Positions 1 to 8,804 are shown, counted from the stretch's first letter. The stretch: DNA of 36,567 nucleotides from Flavobacteriales bacterium (GCA_020435335.1 JAGQZT010000119.1:1-36567), one strand, 5' to 3'. Notes: generated by a model from the letters alone, not told the origin. Program-made: numbers and translations.

Positions 1-360
1 AGTAAAGCCTTTACATAGTTTATCCTGACTATCAAGTGCCTTGGGTTGTGAAATGATTCTTTCAGGGCTAACGGGTTCTACATCGGTGGTTGCCAACAAC
101 GGATTGATCTCCAGATGAATGTTGTTTTGCTGGGGCGTAAACGGAACGTCCTGATCGTTCTCGGTAACCTGCTCCAGCTGTTTGGCCAGATGACATTTAC
201 CGTTACACTGCAGCTGAGGTTTTTCCTTGTTGACACAGAATGCTTCAGCAATAGCTGATTGATTGAACAAGTAGTTGATTGTGAGAACCGACTTAAAGTT
301 TATCGCGTAAACAAACAAGAAAGCGATAAGAATTGATGATATTTGAAACGATTTCTTCAC
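1..360 (-). CDS. Cys-rich membrane-anchored protein with CNGKCHL motif, partial
   Basis: The reading frame is open from a GTG at 358-360 to the left edge, so about 120 N-terminal residues are visible and the C-terminus is missing. Residues 7-29 form a hydrophobic signal/anchor segment. It is followed by a cysteine motif: C42, then C52-N-G-K-C56-H57-L. I recall similar short Bacteroidota proteins with a CVNK...CNGKCHL signature that often sit near metal-related genes, but their function is not established. The Cys/His cluster is compatible with metal or thiol chemistry outside the cytoplasm; this is inference. GTG is chosen because no ATG occurs in the N-terminal part of the frame and the hydrophobic segment follows it directly. 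A -7 promoter element lies only 4 bases upstream, so the transcript may be almost leaderless. It is divergent from miaA. Confidence 0.7.
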   Translation of the reverse strand, partial: MKKSFQISSILIAFLFVYAINFKSVLTINYLFNQSAIAEAFCVNKEKPQLQCNGKCHLAKQLEQVTENDQDVPFTPQQNNIHLEINPLLATTDVEPVSPERIISQPKALDSQDKLCKGFT

Positions 361-364
361 TACA

Positions 365-372
365 CAAATATA
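365..372 (-). promoter_or_regulatory. Bacteroidota -7 promoter element
   Basis: The minus strand reads TATATTTG, an exact match to TAnnTTTG. It ends 4 bases before the GTG start at 360, implying a leaderless or near-leaderless transcript. Confidence 0.5.
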
Positions 373-415
373 CTTAAATCTGTATGCTTTTAACTGACCA
401 TCCTCAGTTTTATTT

Positions 416-1342
416 ATGAGAAATGAGCTTATTGTCATATTGGGATGTACCGCTACCGGAAAAACACAACTGGCGGCCAATCTGGCTTATCGGCTTGATG
501 CAGAGCTGGTTAGTGCCGATTCGAGACAGGTCTACCGCGGCATGGACATCGGTACCGGCAAGGATCTGAACGATCTGGTGGTAAATGGCACGGCCATTCC
601 ATATCACCTGATTGATATCTGTGAAGCCGGTGAGGAATACAACGTGTTTCAGTATCAAAAAGATTTTCTGGAGGTATATGCCTCGTTACAGGAACGCCGT
701 AAACTGCCCGTCTTATGTGGCGGAACAGGATTGTACCTGGAAGCCGTCCTCAAAGGCTACCGGTTCGTTGAAGTGCCTGAAAATAAGGTTTTGCGGGCAG
801 AACTGGAACAACTTCCGGTTGAAGAACTGGTTCAAATGCTTTCGGGCTATAAAGAACTCCATAACACCACCGATACCATCCACAAGAAACGAACGATCAG
901 GGCCATAGAAGTGGCCAAATTTGAGCAGGAGCATGAGGCATTCATTCGCGATTTTCCGAAAATGGATGCACACATCTTCGGCATCCGGTTCGACCGGGAA
1001 ACGATTCGCGATCGCATTACCAAACGCCTGAAATACCGTTTGGATCAGGAGGGTATGATCGAAGAGGTGCAGGGCTTGCTCAATCGTGGCATTACAGCCG
1101 AAAAGTTGAAATACTACGGACTGGAATATAAATTCATCACCCGGTATTTACTCGGAGAACTCAACCGGGAGGAGCTGTTTGAACAGCTCAATATCGCTAT
1201 TCATCAGTTTGCCAAAAGGCAAGCCACCTGGTTTCGTAAAATGGAACGCCATGGTTTTCAGATTGATTGGATCGATGGTAACCTGAGCCTGGATGAAAAG
1301 ATCATGGAAATTCAGAAAAAGCTCGGTAATTTTAAAGGCTAA
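416..1342 (+). CDS. miaA: tRNA dimethylallyltransferase (MiaA)
   Basis: This enzyme transfers a dimethylallyl group from DMAPP to N6 of A37 in tRNAs reading codons that start with U, the first step toward ms2i6A. The 308-residue length is normal for the family. A P-loop is visible near the N-terminus (GCTATGKT, about residues 10-17), followed by the family signature SADSRQVYRGMDIGTGK (about 34-50) and the CGGTGLY motif near residue 101. The ATG at 416 opens the protein seven residues before the first conserved strand. The stop is followed after 3 bases by the helicase-nuclease gene, so the two are probably co-transcribed. The gene is divergent from the Cys-rich protein at the left edge. Confidence 0.97.
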   Translation: MRNELIVILGCTATGKTQLAANLAYRLDAELVSADSRQVYRGMDIGTGKDLNDLVVNGTAIPYHLIDICEAGEEYNVFQYQKDFLEVYASLQERRKLPVLCGGTGLYLEAVLKGYRFVEVPENKVLRAELEQLPVEELVQMLSGYKELHNTTDTIHKKRTIRAIEVAKFEQEHEAFIRDFPKMDAHIFGIRFDRETIRDRITKRLKYRLDQEGMIEEVQGLLNRGITAEKLKYYGLEYKFITRYLLGELNREELFEQLNIAIHQFAKRQATWFRKMERHGFQIDWIDGNLSLDEKIMEIQKKLGNFKG

Positions 1343-1345
1343 GTG

Positions 1346-4300
1346 ATGGCAAGCAATTTCGTAACATATAACTCATCTGCCGGTTCGGGAAAAACGTTTA
1401 CCCTCGTTAAAGAATACCTGAAGATCGCCCTGGAAAACGAGAATCCCAATCAATACCGCCAGATTCTGGCCATTACTTTTACGAATAAAGCAGCGGCCGA
1501 AATGAAGGAACGTGTTCTTGGTGCTTTGGAAGCCTTATCGTCCGGTACTCATCTCGAGGGTGGCCCCAAATTTTTACAGGAAGCCCTGATGCTGCCCGTT
1601 TCGGAAGGCGGACTGGGAATTGGTGCCGAAGCTATCGCCGAACGCAGTGCCAAGGTGTTGCAATCCATCCTGCACAATTACAACGATTTTGGGATCAGTA
1701 CCATTGATAAGTTTACCCATCGGATCATCCGCAGTTTTGCCCATGACCTGCAATTGCCTCTTAATTTCAACATTGAGCTCGATGAAGAAGAAGTCTTAAA
1801 AGCCTCCATCGATATGCTGATCACCGAGATCGGCGAGAATGAAAAACTGACCAAATTGATGGTCGACTACGCCGTACAGAAATCGGACGATGAAAAGAGC
1901 TGGAGCGTGGAGCGCGACCTCCTGGATTTTTCCAAAAAATTGTTGCGGGAAGACGGTGAGCTGTATCTGGAAAAGGTGCGCGACCTGACCATAAGCGATT
2001 TTGAAGACATCAGGGAATACCTGTTTCAGCAGATCGGGGCATTTGAAAAAAAGGTGAAGGAAATGGTTGATCAGGCGATGGACTTCCTCAAGCAATCCGG
2101 TATTCATCACGACAGTTTTTCGCGTTCCTTTTATCCGGCTTATTGGCTTAAAATGGTGCAGAAAGGTGAATTTGAACCGACTGCTACCATGCTCAAGATC
2201 ATGGACGGTGAGCAGAACTGGTATGCGGCCAGGGTTGATGCAGCGCAAAAGGAGCTGATCGATCGGCATCAGGATGAACTGATCCGGATGTTTGAGGCCT
2301 CCAGAAAGTTTGTTCAGGAGCAGGAAGGCGATTATATCCTGCATCGCAAATTAGCTGTTAACCTGTACAACATGGCCGTCCTTAATGAGATCGAAAAAGC
2401 CCTGCTGGAATTCAAACAGGAGAATAACCTGCTCAATATATCCGATTTCAACAAACGCATTGCAACCATCGTGGCCACGGAACCGGTGCCGTTTATTTAC
2501 GAACGGCTCGGGGAAAAATACCAGCACTACCTGATCGATGAGTTTCAGGATACTTCGGTTGTGCAATGGCATAATTTGTTGCCGCTGGTAGATAATTCCC
2601 TGGCCAATGGAAAGTTCAATATGATCGTAGGAGATGCCAAGCAGGCGATTTACCGTTGGCGCGGAGGCGAACTGGAACAACTGCTTCATTTTCCTAAATT
2701 GTACCGCCATGACGATAACCCGATTCTCATCGAACGACAAACCAGTTTAGAGCGAAATTATGAAGAAAGGGAGTTAAAGGATAACTACCGCTCCAAAGCA
2801 GAAATCGTCGATTTCAATAACTGCTTCTTCCATGATCTGTCCGGCCGGTTGTCCGAAGAATACCGGTCGCTTTACGCGGGGTTGCAACAAGGATTTAATG
2901 ATGAGAACCGTGGTGGAGGTATATCGGTTTTATTTACAAAAGAAACTGATAATCAGCTATATAAAGAGTTTAATTTAAAGCAAATCACGAATGCAATTCA
3001 AGATTGTCTGCAGGCAGGCTATGAGTGGAAAGATATTGCTGTATTAACTCGTGGCAATGAGGATGCCAATCGGATTGCGGCTTACTTGCTGGCACAAAAT
3101 ATCCAGGTGGTTTCATCCGAGAGTTTGTTGCTGGATCATGCTCCCGAGGTTCAGTTCGTGTTGTCCGTTTTACGCTTTTTAACCAATCCGGCTGACCTGA
3201 ATTATGAGGTAAGTGCTCTGCGTTACCTGACCCGTCAGGTTTATCATGAAGACCTCTTTGAAGTCAAAAAGCGTTACCCTCAGAATTTGTTTGTCAGCTA
3301 CCTGAAGGAAAAAGGAATCCACATCGATTACAAGCAGATTTCCAACTACGACCTGTATGAACTGGTGGAAGACCTGTTCGTGAAATTCGGCCTGGACCGG
3401 GAAGTGGATATTTACCTCCAGTTCTTTTTGGATAAAGTGTATGAATATGCTGCCAAGAACGATCATTCCATCCTGAATTTTCTGGAATGGTGGGAAACCC
3501 GGTCGGGTAAGTTCTCCATTGTGATTCCCGAAGGGGCACAGGCCGTGCAGGTGATGACCATACACAAATCCAAAGGGCTCGAATTTCCGGTTGTGATCTT
3601 CCCGTTTGCCGACAGCCGCGTCAAGCGGAGTGAGGATTTTTTCTGGACAGAAGACACCAAAATTGAACAACTTAAGGCGGCTGTTGTACCGATGGGAGAA
3701 GATCTGCTTCAGACTTCCTTTGCTCCGGTCTATGAAAAAGAGATGGAAAAATCCCGCCTCGACCTGATTAACCTGCTGTATGTGGCCTTTACGCGCCCAA
3801 AAGACAGGCTCTATGTTGTTACCCGTTTGGGGAAAGAATCATCTAAACATGGTACCGTCGGGGAGTATTTATACCATTATTGCGCCTCACAGCCGGAGTT
3901 TGATTCAGAGCAATTGGAATATCGCTTTGGGATATTTGCTCCGAATGCTTCGCAAGTCAGGGCGGATCAGCCGAGTGAGGTTGTTAAAAATCTGGCATAC
4001 AACAACTGGCGCGACAAGATCAGCATCAGCTACCAGGCACCTAAAGTCTGGGAAGTGGAAAATCCCGAAGGAATCGGAGAGCAGGGGCAGTTGGTTCACT
4101 ACATCTTGTCACGACTGGCAACACACCGGGAATTACCGGCAGTGCTCGATGATTGTGTACTGAAAGGAGTGATTGAAGAAGAGGAACGCAAACCGCTGGA
4201 GGAATCGTTGTCAGCATTATTTGAAGTGGAAGCCATCAAATTCCTGTTTGAAGATATGGATGAGTTAAAAAACGAGCGCCCCATATTAACGCCAAGAGGG

Positions 4301-4495
4301 GAAATGTACCAACCGGATCGTGTGGTCGTAAAGAGCGGGCGGACATACCTCGTGGATTTTAAAACAGGAGAGCGGGATGCTTCGCATGAAGTTCAGGTTC
4401 GTAATTACCGAGGACTGCTTCAGCAAATGGGTTATAGCAACATCAAAGCCATGTTACTTTACGTGAAAGAGGCTGAAATTCAGGTCGTAGAATAA
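1346..4495 (+). CDS. UvrD/RecB-type helicase with C-terminal PD-(D/E)XK nuclease (AddA-like)
   Basis: This is a 1049-residue superfamily 1A DNA helicase fused to a RecB-type nuclease, probably acting in double-strand-break end processing. The helicase motifs run in order: Walker A SSAGSGKT (K16), the DEFQD box (D398-E399), GDAKQAIYRWRGG near 428-440, MTIHKSKGLEFP near 735, and YVAFTRPKDRLYVV near 810. The C-terminus carries a nuclease signature: PDRVVV near 988 and VDFKTG near 1003, which supply the Asp and DxK of the PD-(D/E)XK fold. I chose the ATG at 1346; a GTG directly before it could also serve. It begins just after the miaA stop. No AddB/RecC-like partner is adjacent; such genes are often elsewhere in Bacteroidota genomes. 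The general family call is secure, but the AddA versus stand-alone role is not. Confidence 0.92.
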   Translation: MASNFVTYNSSAGSGKTFTLVKEYLKIALENENPNQYRQILAITFTNKAAAEMKERVLGALEALSSGTHLEGGPKFLQEALMLPVSEGGLGIGAEAIAERSAKVLQSILHNYNDFGISTIDKFTHRIIRSFAHDLQLPLNFNIELDEEEVLKASIDMLITEIGENEKLTKLMVDYAVQKSDDEKSWSVERDLLDFSKKLLREDGELYLEKVRDLTISDFEDIREYLFQQIGAFEKKVKEMVDQAMDFLKQSGIHHDSFSRSFYPAYWLKMVQKGEFEPTATMLKIMDGEQNWYAARVDAAQKELIDRHQDELIRMFEASRKFVQEQEGDYILHRKLAVNLYNMAVLNEIEKALLEFKQENNLLNISDFNKRIATIVATEPVPFIYERLGEKYQHYLIDEFQDTSVVQWHNLLPLVDNSLANGKFNMIVGDAKQAIYRWRGGELEQLLHFPKLYRHDDNPILIERQTSLERNYEERELKDNYRSKAEIVDFNNCFFHDLSGRLSEEYRSLYAGLQQGFNDENRGGGISVLFTKETDNQLYKEFNLKQITNAIQDCLQAGYEWKDIAVLTRGNEDANRIAAYLLAQNIQVVSSESLLLDHAPEVQFVLSVLRFLTNPADLNYEVSALRYLTRQVYHEDLFEVKKRYPQNLFVSYLKEKGIHIDYKQISNYDLYELVEDLFVKFGLDREVDIYLQFFLDKVYEYAAKNDHSILNFLEWWETRSGKFSIVIPEGAQAVQVMTIHKSKGLEFPVVIFPFADSRVKRSEDFFWTEDTKIEQLKAAVVPMGEDLLQTSFAPVYEKEMEKSRLDLINLLYVAFTRPKDRLYVVTRLGKESSKHGTVGEYLYHYCASQPEFDSEQLEYRFGIFAPNASQVRADQPSEVVKNLAYNNWRDKISISYQAPKVWEVENPEGIGEQGQLVHYILSRLATHRELPAVLDDCVLKGVIEEEERKPLEESLSALFEVEAIKFLFEDMDELKNERPILTPRGEMYQPDRVVVKSGRTYLVDFKTGERDASHEVQVRNYRGLLQQMGYSNIKAMLLYVKEAEIQVVE

Positions 4496-4533
4496 ATGTT
4501 CACCAAGGAGAACAGCCAACCTTAAAATTGATT

Positions 4534-4540
4534 TACTTTG
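4534..4540 (+). promoter_or_regulatory. possible -7 promoter element, one base short of consensus
   Basis: TACTTTG resembles TAnnTTTG with one base missing and lies 20 bases ahead of the ATG at 4561. It suggests that the oxygenase gene has its own transcript. The match is imperfect. Confidence 0.3.
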
Positions 4541-4560
4541 CCGGGCTTTTATACCGGGTA

Positions 4561-5190
4561 ATGACAACCTACGAAACAGTGGCAGCACAACTGACTGCCG
4601 GAATTATTGAAGATGGATACGCTGTGGTCGATGATCTCCTGGATTTATCTGTTTTTAAAGCCATTCGATATCGGTTTGATGAACTTCAGGATGAAGATGA
4701 ATTTGAGAAGGCCGGTATCGGTAAGCAACTTCAGTATACCATCGATAAGCAGGTTCGGGGAGATTTTATCCGTTGGATCGATCCGGCCGACCAAACGGCA
4801 TCGGTGTACGAATTGTACCGGTTTATTAATGCGTTTAAGGTGGAGCTGAATCGCAGTTGCTACCTGGGAATCAAGGATATGGAAACACACTATGCTTTTT
4901 ATCCGGAAGGCAGAGGTTATCAGAAACATCGCGACCGGTTTAAGACTAATCCGCACCGCATCGTATCGTTCGTATATTACCTGAACGAAGGCTGGCAGGC
5001 AGGCGACGGAGGGGAGCTGGTGTTGTACGATGAAGATGAACGGGGCATAAAGACTGTTGAGCCCAAAGCTAACAGGCTGGCGGTATTTTTAAGTGAAACC
5101 GTTCATGAAGTGCTGAATTGCAATACGGAGCGTCGAAGCATCACCGGGTGGTTGCTCGATGTGCCGGTCGAACTTACATTCTTAGGGTAA
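4561..5190 (+). CDS. 2OG-Fe(II) oxygenase, prolyl 4-hydroxylase-like
   Basis: The protein (209 residues) is a non-haem iron, 2-oxoglutarate-dependent dioxygenase; the substrate is unknown. The iron triad is visible as H123-x-D125 in YQKHRDRF and H182 in ETVHEVLN. Arg191/192 in RRSITGW is placed to bind 2-oxoglutarate. The segment between (VSFVYYLNEGW...GGELVLYDED) is the typical double-stranded beta-helix core of P4H-like enzymes. I chose the ATG at 4561 over a TTG at 4528, because the TTG would precede a promoter-like element and add non-conserved residues. Its stop abuts the stop of the minus-strand secreted protein with no spacer. Confidence 0.87.
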   Translation: MTTYETVAAQLTAGIIEDGYAVVDDLLDLSVFKAIRYRFDELQDEDEFEKAGIGKQLQYTIDKQVRGDFIRWIDPADQTASVYELYRFINAFKVELNRSCYLGIKDMETHYAFYPEGRGYQKHRDRFKTNPHRIVSFVYYLNEGWQAGDGGELVLYDEDERGIKTVEPKANRLAVFLSETVHEVLNCNTERRSITGWLLDVPVELTFLG

Positions 5191-5700
5191 TTACTGGCAG
5201 CGGCTTTCCATGGTCCAGGTGCTCAGGAAGACCTTTTTGATGGTGATGTCTCCCATCTTTTTTTCGAATTTTTCCACTTTGCCGGGCACAAGCAGGAAGT
5301 GTCCGTTCATGTTTTGATAGTAGCGCAGGGTAAGTAACTTACAGGTGATCGATGTTCCGCGAACGGTGTAGACCTGTACCATGGCCATACGTTTACCGAT
5401 GGAGACCACCTTGTAAGAATCGAAGAACAGCCGTTTTTCGGTCAGGTTTTTCTCTTCGATCATGGCCAGATCATCTTCGTGCACGAAACCGATCGTATGC
5501 TTACCTTCCTGAAGGTGTTCCATGAATTGTTTCACCAGCGTAGCCGGATCAAAGGTCTTCGGAACGTAAACTTCTTCACTCACGAACTTGTGTTCGGAAG
5601 GAACAATGGTGTCTTGGGTGAGGGACAAAAACGAAGCACTGGAGTTTGATGCAATCAAACTCAAACTTAACACGAATAATATTACCATTAAGTTTTTCAT
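5191..5700 (-). CDS. small secreted protein of unknown function
   Basis: I do not recognise a family. The 169-residue protein starts with a clear Sec signal peptide (about residues 1-23, MKN followed by a hydrophobic run and SNSSAS). The mature part is mixed alpha/beta and contains a segment near residues 58-80 (VKQFMEHLQEGKHTIGF) followed by alternating strands. This resembles the small NTF2-like or DUF4864-type secreted proteins, but that is only a guess. There are two cysteines, one at the extreme C-terminus (CQ). A palindromic repeat begins 14 bases upstream of the ATG, which leaves little room for a conventional promoter outside the repeat. The gene converges with the oxygenase with no intergenic gap. 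Confidence 0.75.
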   Translation of the reverse strand: MKNLMVILFVLSLSLIASNSSASFLSLTQDTIVPSEHKFVSEEVYVPKTFDPATLVKQFMEHLQEGKHTIGFVHEDDLAMIEEKNLTEKRLFFDSYKVVSIGKRMAMVQVYTVRGTSITCKLLTLRYYQNMNGHFLLVPGKVEKFEKKMGDITIKKVFLSTWTMESRCQ

Positions 5701-5713
5701 ATCCCTTACTTAT

Positions 5714-5885
5714 CGTCATTGCGAGTGGTCATCCTGAGCCATATTTCCCCGAGTCATGTCACCCTGAGTACGTTTTGCGAGAGCAAAAGCCTCGAAGGAA
5801 AGCGAAGCAATCCGATAAGGAGATTACTTCATTTATTTTCATCATTTCGACGGGCTCAATGCGACAAATAAATTTCGTAATGACG
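5714..5885. repeat. CGTCATTGCG-type palindromic intergenic repeat
   Basis: The outer arms CGTCATTGCGA (5714) and TCGTAATGACG (ending 5885) are inverted with one mismatch. Inside lie GAAGCAATC and GATTACTTC (a 9-bp stem with one mismatch) and a perfect hairpin TTTTGC-GAGA-GCAAAA. It occupies almost all of the 214-base space between two minus-strand genes. Similar arms recur at 19948-20019. Confidence 0.75.
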
Positions 5886-5914
5886 TTTATTTATTTGCAA
5901 ACTTCAAGCCAGAT

Positions 5915-6283
5915 TTAGAATGGCAGGTCATCGTCTTCAGCCGGAGCTTCATCGATGGTCGGAAGTGGAGCTTCGCTTGATGCGTTCGGGGACGCAGCTT
6001 GTTGTCCGGCACCTGAAATTTTCCAGGCATCGATGTTGTGGTACCATCTGCCGTTGAACTCTCTTGAAGATATGTTGAATGCTACTTCCACTTCCTGTCC
6101 TGCACCGAAATCCCGTAACATGTTTATTTTTTCGTCACCAAAAAGACTGAAACAAACCAGTGGGTTGAACTGTGCTCCTGTATCCAGCACAAACGCTTGT
6201 TTTTTCCATTCTTTACCTGATTTGCTTGTTCCGCTTTCTAGCGATAAAATGTTGACGATCTTTCCTGTAATTGTTAAACTCAT
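5915..6283 (-). CDS. DUF3127 single-stranded-DNA-binding-like OB-fold protein
   Basis: This is a 122-residue protein of a Bacteroidota-typical family that resembles SSB. The N-terminal part (residues 1-90) has the features of the domain: SLTITGKIVNIL, GTSKSGKEWKKQAFVLDT, a central VCFSLFGDEKI, and SSREFNGRWYHNIDAWKI. After a low-complexity linker rich in Ala, Ser and Pro, it ends in the acidic tail DDDLPF. That matches the SSB C-terminal peptide that docks repair and replication proteins. I infer a role in DNA binding or recruitment; the biochemistry of this family is not well described. A consensus -7 promoter lies 23 bases upstream. Confidence 0.85.
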   Translation of the reverse strand: MSLTITGKIVNILSLESGTSKSGKEWKKQAFVLDTGAQFNPLVCFSLFGDEKINMLRDFGAGQEVEVAFNISSREFNGRWYHNIDAWKISGAGQQAASPNASSEAPLPTIDEAPAEDDDLPF

Positions 6284-6306
6284 TGAAATAAAATTTTTGT
6301 GGAGAA

Positions 6307-6314
6307 CAAAACTA
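6307..6314 (-). promoter_or_regulatory. -7 promoter element of the DUF3127 gene
   Basis: The minus strand reads TAGTTTTG, matching TAnnTTTG, and is 23 bases ahead of the ATG at 6283. Confidence 0.55.
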
Positions 6315-6426
6315 ATTATTCATCTATGGTTTACCATTCTTTAATATTGAAACTTATAAACAATTAGGCCGGTTTTATGAAAAGTTTAGTTGCTTAAATT
6401 GCTAATATTCAATATCATTGTAGGCG

Positions 6427-7320
6427 ATGCATTGCAAGAACTGTCATACTGAATTTAAAGGAACGGAGCGTTTTTGTCCGAACTGTGGTCAAAAAAACAT
6501 TGAGAAACTCAACCTGAAGTACATCCTCGGACAATTTGTGGAAGATGTGTTTAACTGGGATTCGAAGTTCTTCACCACCCTGAAGTATCTGATCCTAAAG
6601 CCGGGATTTCTGAGCAAGGAATTCATTGCCGGCCGCCGGGTGCGCTATGTTTCACCGATCAGGCTTTACCTGGTGTTGAGTGTGTTGTTCTTTTTCCTGA
6701 TTTCCATTGTCGGGCAGTTGCCGAAAGAGGAATCCCAGGGGGATTTAAAGGCGGGGTTTACCTATAATGACCAGAAGATCGATGTGGCTCCTGAAAAATA
6801 CAGGGAACTGATTGCCAGTAACGAACTGGATTATTACGTGAAGGATACCCTCGGGTTTACAGGCTCGTTCGACCGCTATATGGTGAAGAAAACCATCATT
6901 GCGGAGAACAGCGAGGGGGAGTTCGGGAACACGTTGCTGGATCAACTTTCCATTTTTCTACTGATTTTTATTCCGGTGATCTCACTGGTATACAAATGGA
7001 CCTTTTCCAGGAATAAATACGACTACATCAAGCATATGATGTTCAATGTCCATTACAATTCCTTCATCATGTTTCTGCTGGTGTTGAATGAGTTGACCAA
7101 GTTCTTCGATCGAGTTGGCCTGAGTACATTCAGGTTGCTTTTTATTCTGGCGATGATCCTTCTGGCTGTGGGATATTTGTTTAAGGCGATCAAGCGGTTC
7201 TACGAGCGGAAATGGTGGGTGGTGCTTTACAAGATGTTATTCCTGGCCATCGGCTACCTGAGCCTGGTCATCGTTTTTGTGATCCTGCTGATGGCCGTAT
7301 CCCTGGTGATCACGTCTTAA
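6427..7320 (+). CDS. DUF3667 membrane protein with N-terminal zinc ribbon
   Basis: The 297-residue protein begins with a zinc ribbon (C3-x2-C6 and C17-x2-C20) and continues with a conserved segment: FVEDVFNWDSKFFTTLKYLILKPG, then RRVRYVSPIRLYL. This segment is characteristic of DUF3667. Five or so hydrophobic segments follow: one near residue 82, one near 180, and three between 215 and 295. The function of the family is unknown; the ribbon followed by membrane helices suggests a membrane sensor or assembly factor. An imperfect promoter element (TATCATTG, 6413-6420) lies 6 bases before the ATG. Its stop codon overlaps the stop of the convergent SLC13 gene (shared TTAA). Confidence 0.85.
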   Translation: MHCKNCHTEFKGTERFCPNCGQKNIEKLNLKYILGQFVEDVFNWDSKFFTTLKYLILKPGFLSKEFIAGRRVRYVSPIRLYLVLSVLFFFLISIVGQLPKEESQGDLKAGFTYNDQKIDVAPEKYRELIASNELDYYVKDTLGFTGSFDRYMVKKTIIAENSEGEFGNTLLDQLSIFLLIFIPVISLVYKWTFSRNKYDYIKHMMFNVHYNSFIMFLLVLNELTKFFDRVGLSTFRLLFILAMILLAVGYLFKAIKRFYERKWWVVLYKMLFLAIGYLSLVIVFVILLMAVSLVITS

Positions 7321-8804
7321 ATACCGAAAACCAGTTCAGCCAACAAGAAAAAGATGGTGGTGACCACCAGGATTCCGAGTAAATTGAAGAGAATCCCTGC
7401 CCGGATCATTTGTTTGATCTTCACATACCCCGAACCAAATACAATGGCCTGAGTAGGCGAGGCGATCGGCATCATGAAGGCGCAACTGGCCGATAAGGTG
7501 GCCGGAATCATCAGGTAACGGGGGTCAATCCCCAAAACCGCACTGGCTTTGGCAAGTATCGGCAGCAGCAGGTTGGTGGTGGCTGTGTTCGAGGTAATCT
7601 CGGTGAGAAAAGTGAGCACCAGGCAGACCAATGAAACGATTACGACCGGTGAATCGAAAGGCAATTTGGCAAAGAGGTTTCCGATTAAAACAGAAAGACC
7701 ACTGCTGTCAAATCCACCGGCAATGGCAAAACCACCTCCGAAAAGCAGGAGAATGCCCCATGGAAGGGTTCTGGCTTTTTTCCAGGTCAGGAGTGTTTTC
7801 TGTGGCCTGTCTTGCGAAGGAATAATGAAAAGCAGCAAAGACGTTGCAATGGCAATCGAGGCGTCGCTTACGGTTTCCAGTCCGAAACTGCTTCGCCAGC
7901 CGTGGATAACAAAGCCGTCATTCAGATGAATGTCTGACCCGGTTACCCAAAGTATAGCCGCCAGGGCGAAAACCAGTCCGGACAGCAGTTCGTCGCGGCG
8001 TAATTTCCCCAGCGATTTAATGAGCCCTTTGATGAGGTCCTTGCTCTCGAAGAGTTTCTCTTTGGGCATGCGGAAGATCACCTTGGTCATGAGCAGCCAG
8101 CCCGAAATGATAAATACCACGGAGATGGGTAAGCCCATCATCATCCATTGGGTAAACCCGATGGGCTCCAATTCGGGAAACAGCTCGTGATACATTTCGA
8201 GGAACACCATGTTGGGCGGGGTTCCGATAAGCGTGGCCATCCCTCCGATATCGGCTGCATAGGCAACACCCAGCATCACGGCCACGGCAAAGCGGGAGAT
8301 GAATTTTTTGGATGCATGGCCTTCCTTCAGTTCTTCGATGATGGATAATCCGATCGGCATCATCAGCATCACGGAAGCCGTATTGGAGATCCACATGCTT
8401 AGAAAAGCCGTAGCGATCATAAATCCCAAAATCAGCCGGGAGGGTTTGCTTCCGATCAGGTGAACGATGTGCAGGGCGATTCGTTTGTGCAGGTTCGATT
8501 CCTGGATGCCTTGTGCGAGCATCAATCCGCCAAGGAAAAGAAAAATGATCTCTTTTCCGTAAAATAAGGCGGTCGATTTGGCGTCAAGGATGCCGAACAG
8601 GGGGAAGAGGATGATGGGCATCAGGGAGGTGACAGCGATCGGGATCACTTCAAAAATCCAGAATACGGCCATGAGTATAACGACAGCCGCCATTTTTGGA
8701 GCTTCCGGGTGAACATCTCCGGGAACCAGGGTGTAACCAAGCAAAGCCACTGCTACCCCAAAGAGTCCGAACAGGTATTTACTTCGCGCCTTTAATTTTT
8801 CCAT
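7317..8804 (-). CDS. SLC13/DASS-family sodium-coupled anion transporter
   Basis: This is a 495-residue inner-membrane transporter of the divalent anion/sodium symporter family, which carries dicarboxylates, citrate or sulfate. The duplicated fold shows its two hallmark SNT motifs: WISNTASVM (S140-N141-T142) and TSNTATTNLLLP (S405-N406-T407), each preceded by a helical hairpin. The remainder is strongly hydrophobic with about 11-12 membrane segments. The length is normal. The substrate cannot be read from sequence. The ATG at 8804 gives a typical short cytoplasmic N-terminus. It lies downstream of the MFS gene on the same strand, separated by 80 bases holding a hairpin. Confidence 0.92.
   Translation of the reverse strand: MEKLKARSKYLFGLFGVAVALLGYTLVPGDVHPEAPKMAAVVILMAVFWIFEVIPIAVTSLMPIILFPLFGILDAKSTALFYGKEIIFLFLGGLMLAQGIQESNLHKRIALHIVHLIGSKPSRLILGFMIATAFLSMWISNTASVMLMMPIGLSIIEELKEGHASKKFISRFAVAVMLGVAYAADIGGMATLIGTPPNMVFLEMYHELFPELEPIGFTQWMMMGLPISVVFIISGWLLMTKVIFRMPKEKLFESKDLIKGLIKSLGKLRRDELLSGLVFALAAILWVTGSDIHLNDGFVIHGWRSSFGLETVSDASIAIATSLLLFIIPSQDRPQKTLLTWKKARTLPWGILLLFGGGFAIAGGFDSSGLSVLIGNLFAKLPFDSPVVIVSLVCLVLTFLTEITSNTATTNLLLPILAKASAVLGIDPRYLMIPATLSASCAFMMPIASPTQAIVFGSGYVKIKQMIRAGILFNLLGILVVTTIFFLLAELVFGI

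Noticed and set aside
1796..2740. Long minus-strand frames inside the helicase-nuclease gene
   Set aside because: They are antisense to conserved helicase motifs and show no protein family of their own.
4528..4560. Upstream TTG start for the 2OG oxygenase
   Set aside because: The extension would include a promoter-like element and adds nothing conserved; the ATG at 4561 is preferred.
5646..5918. Plus-strand frame of 90 codons across the 5' end of the secreted protein gene and the palindrome
   Set aside because: It overlaps a better-supported minus-strand gene and consists mainly of repeat sequence.
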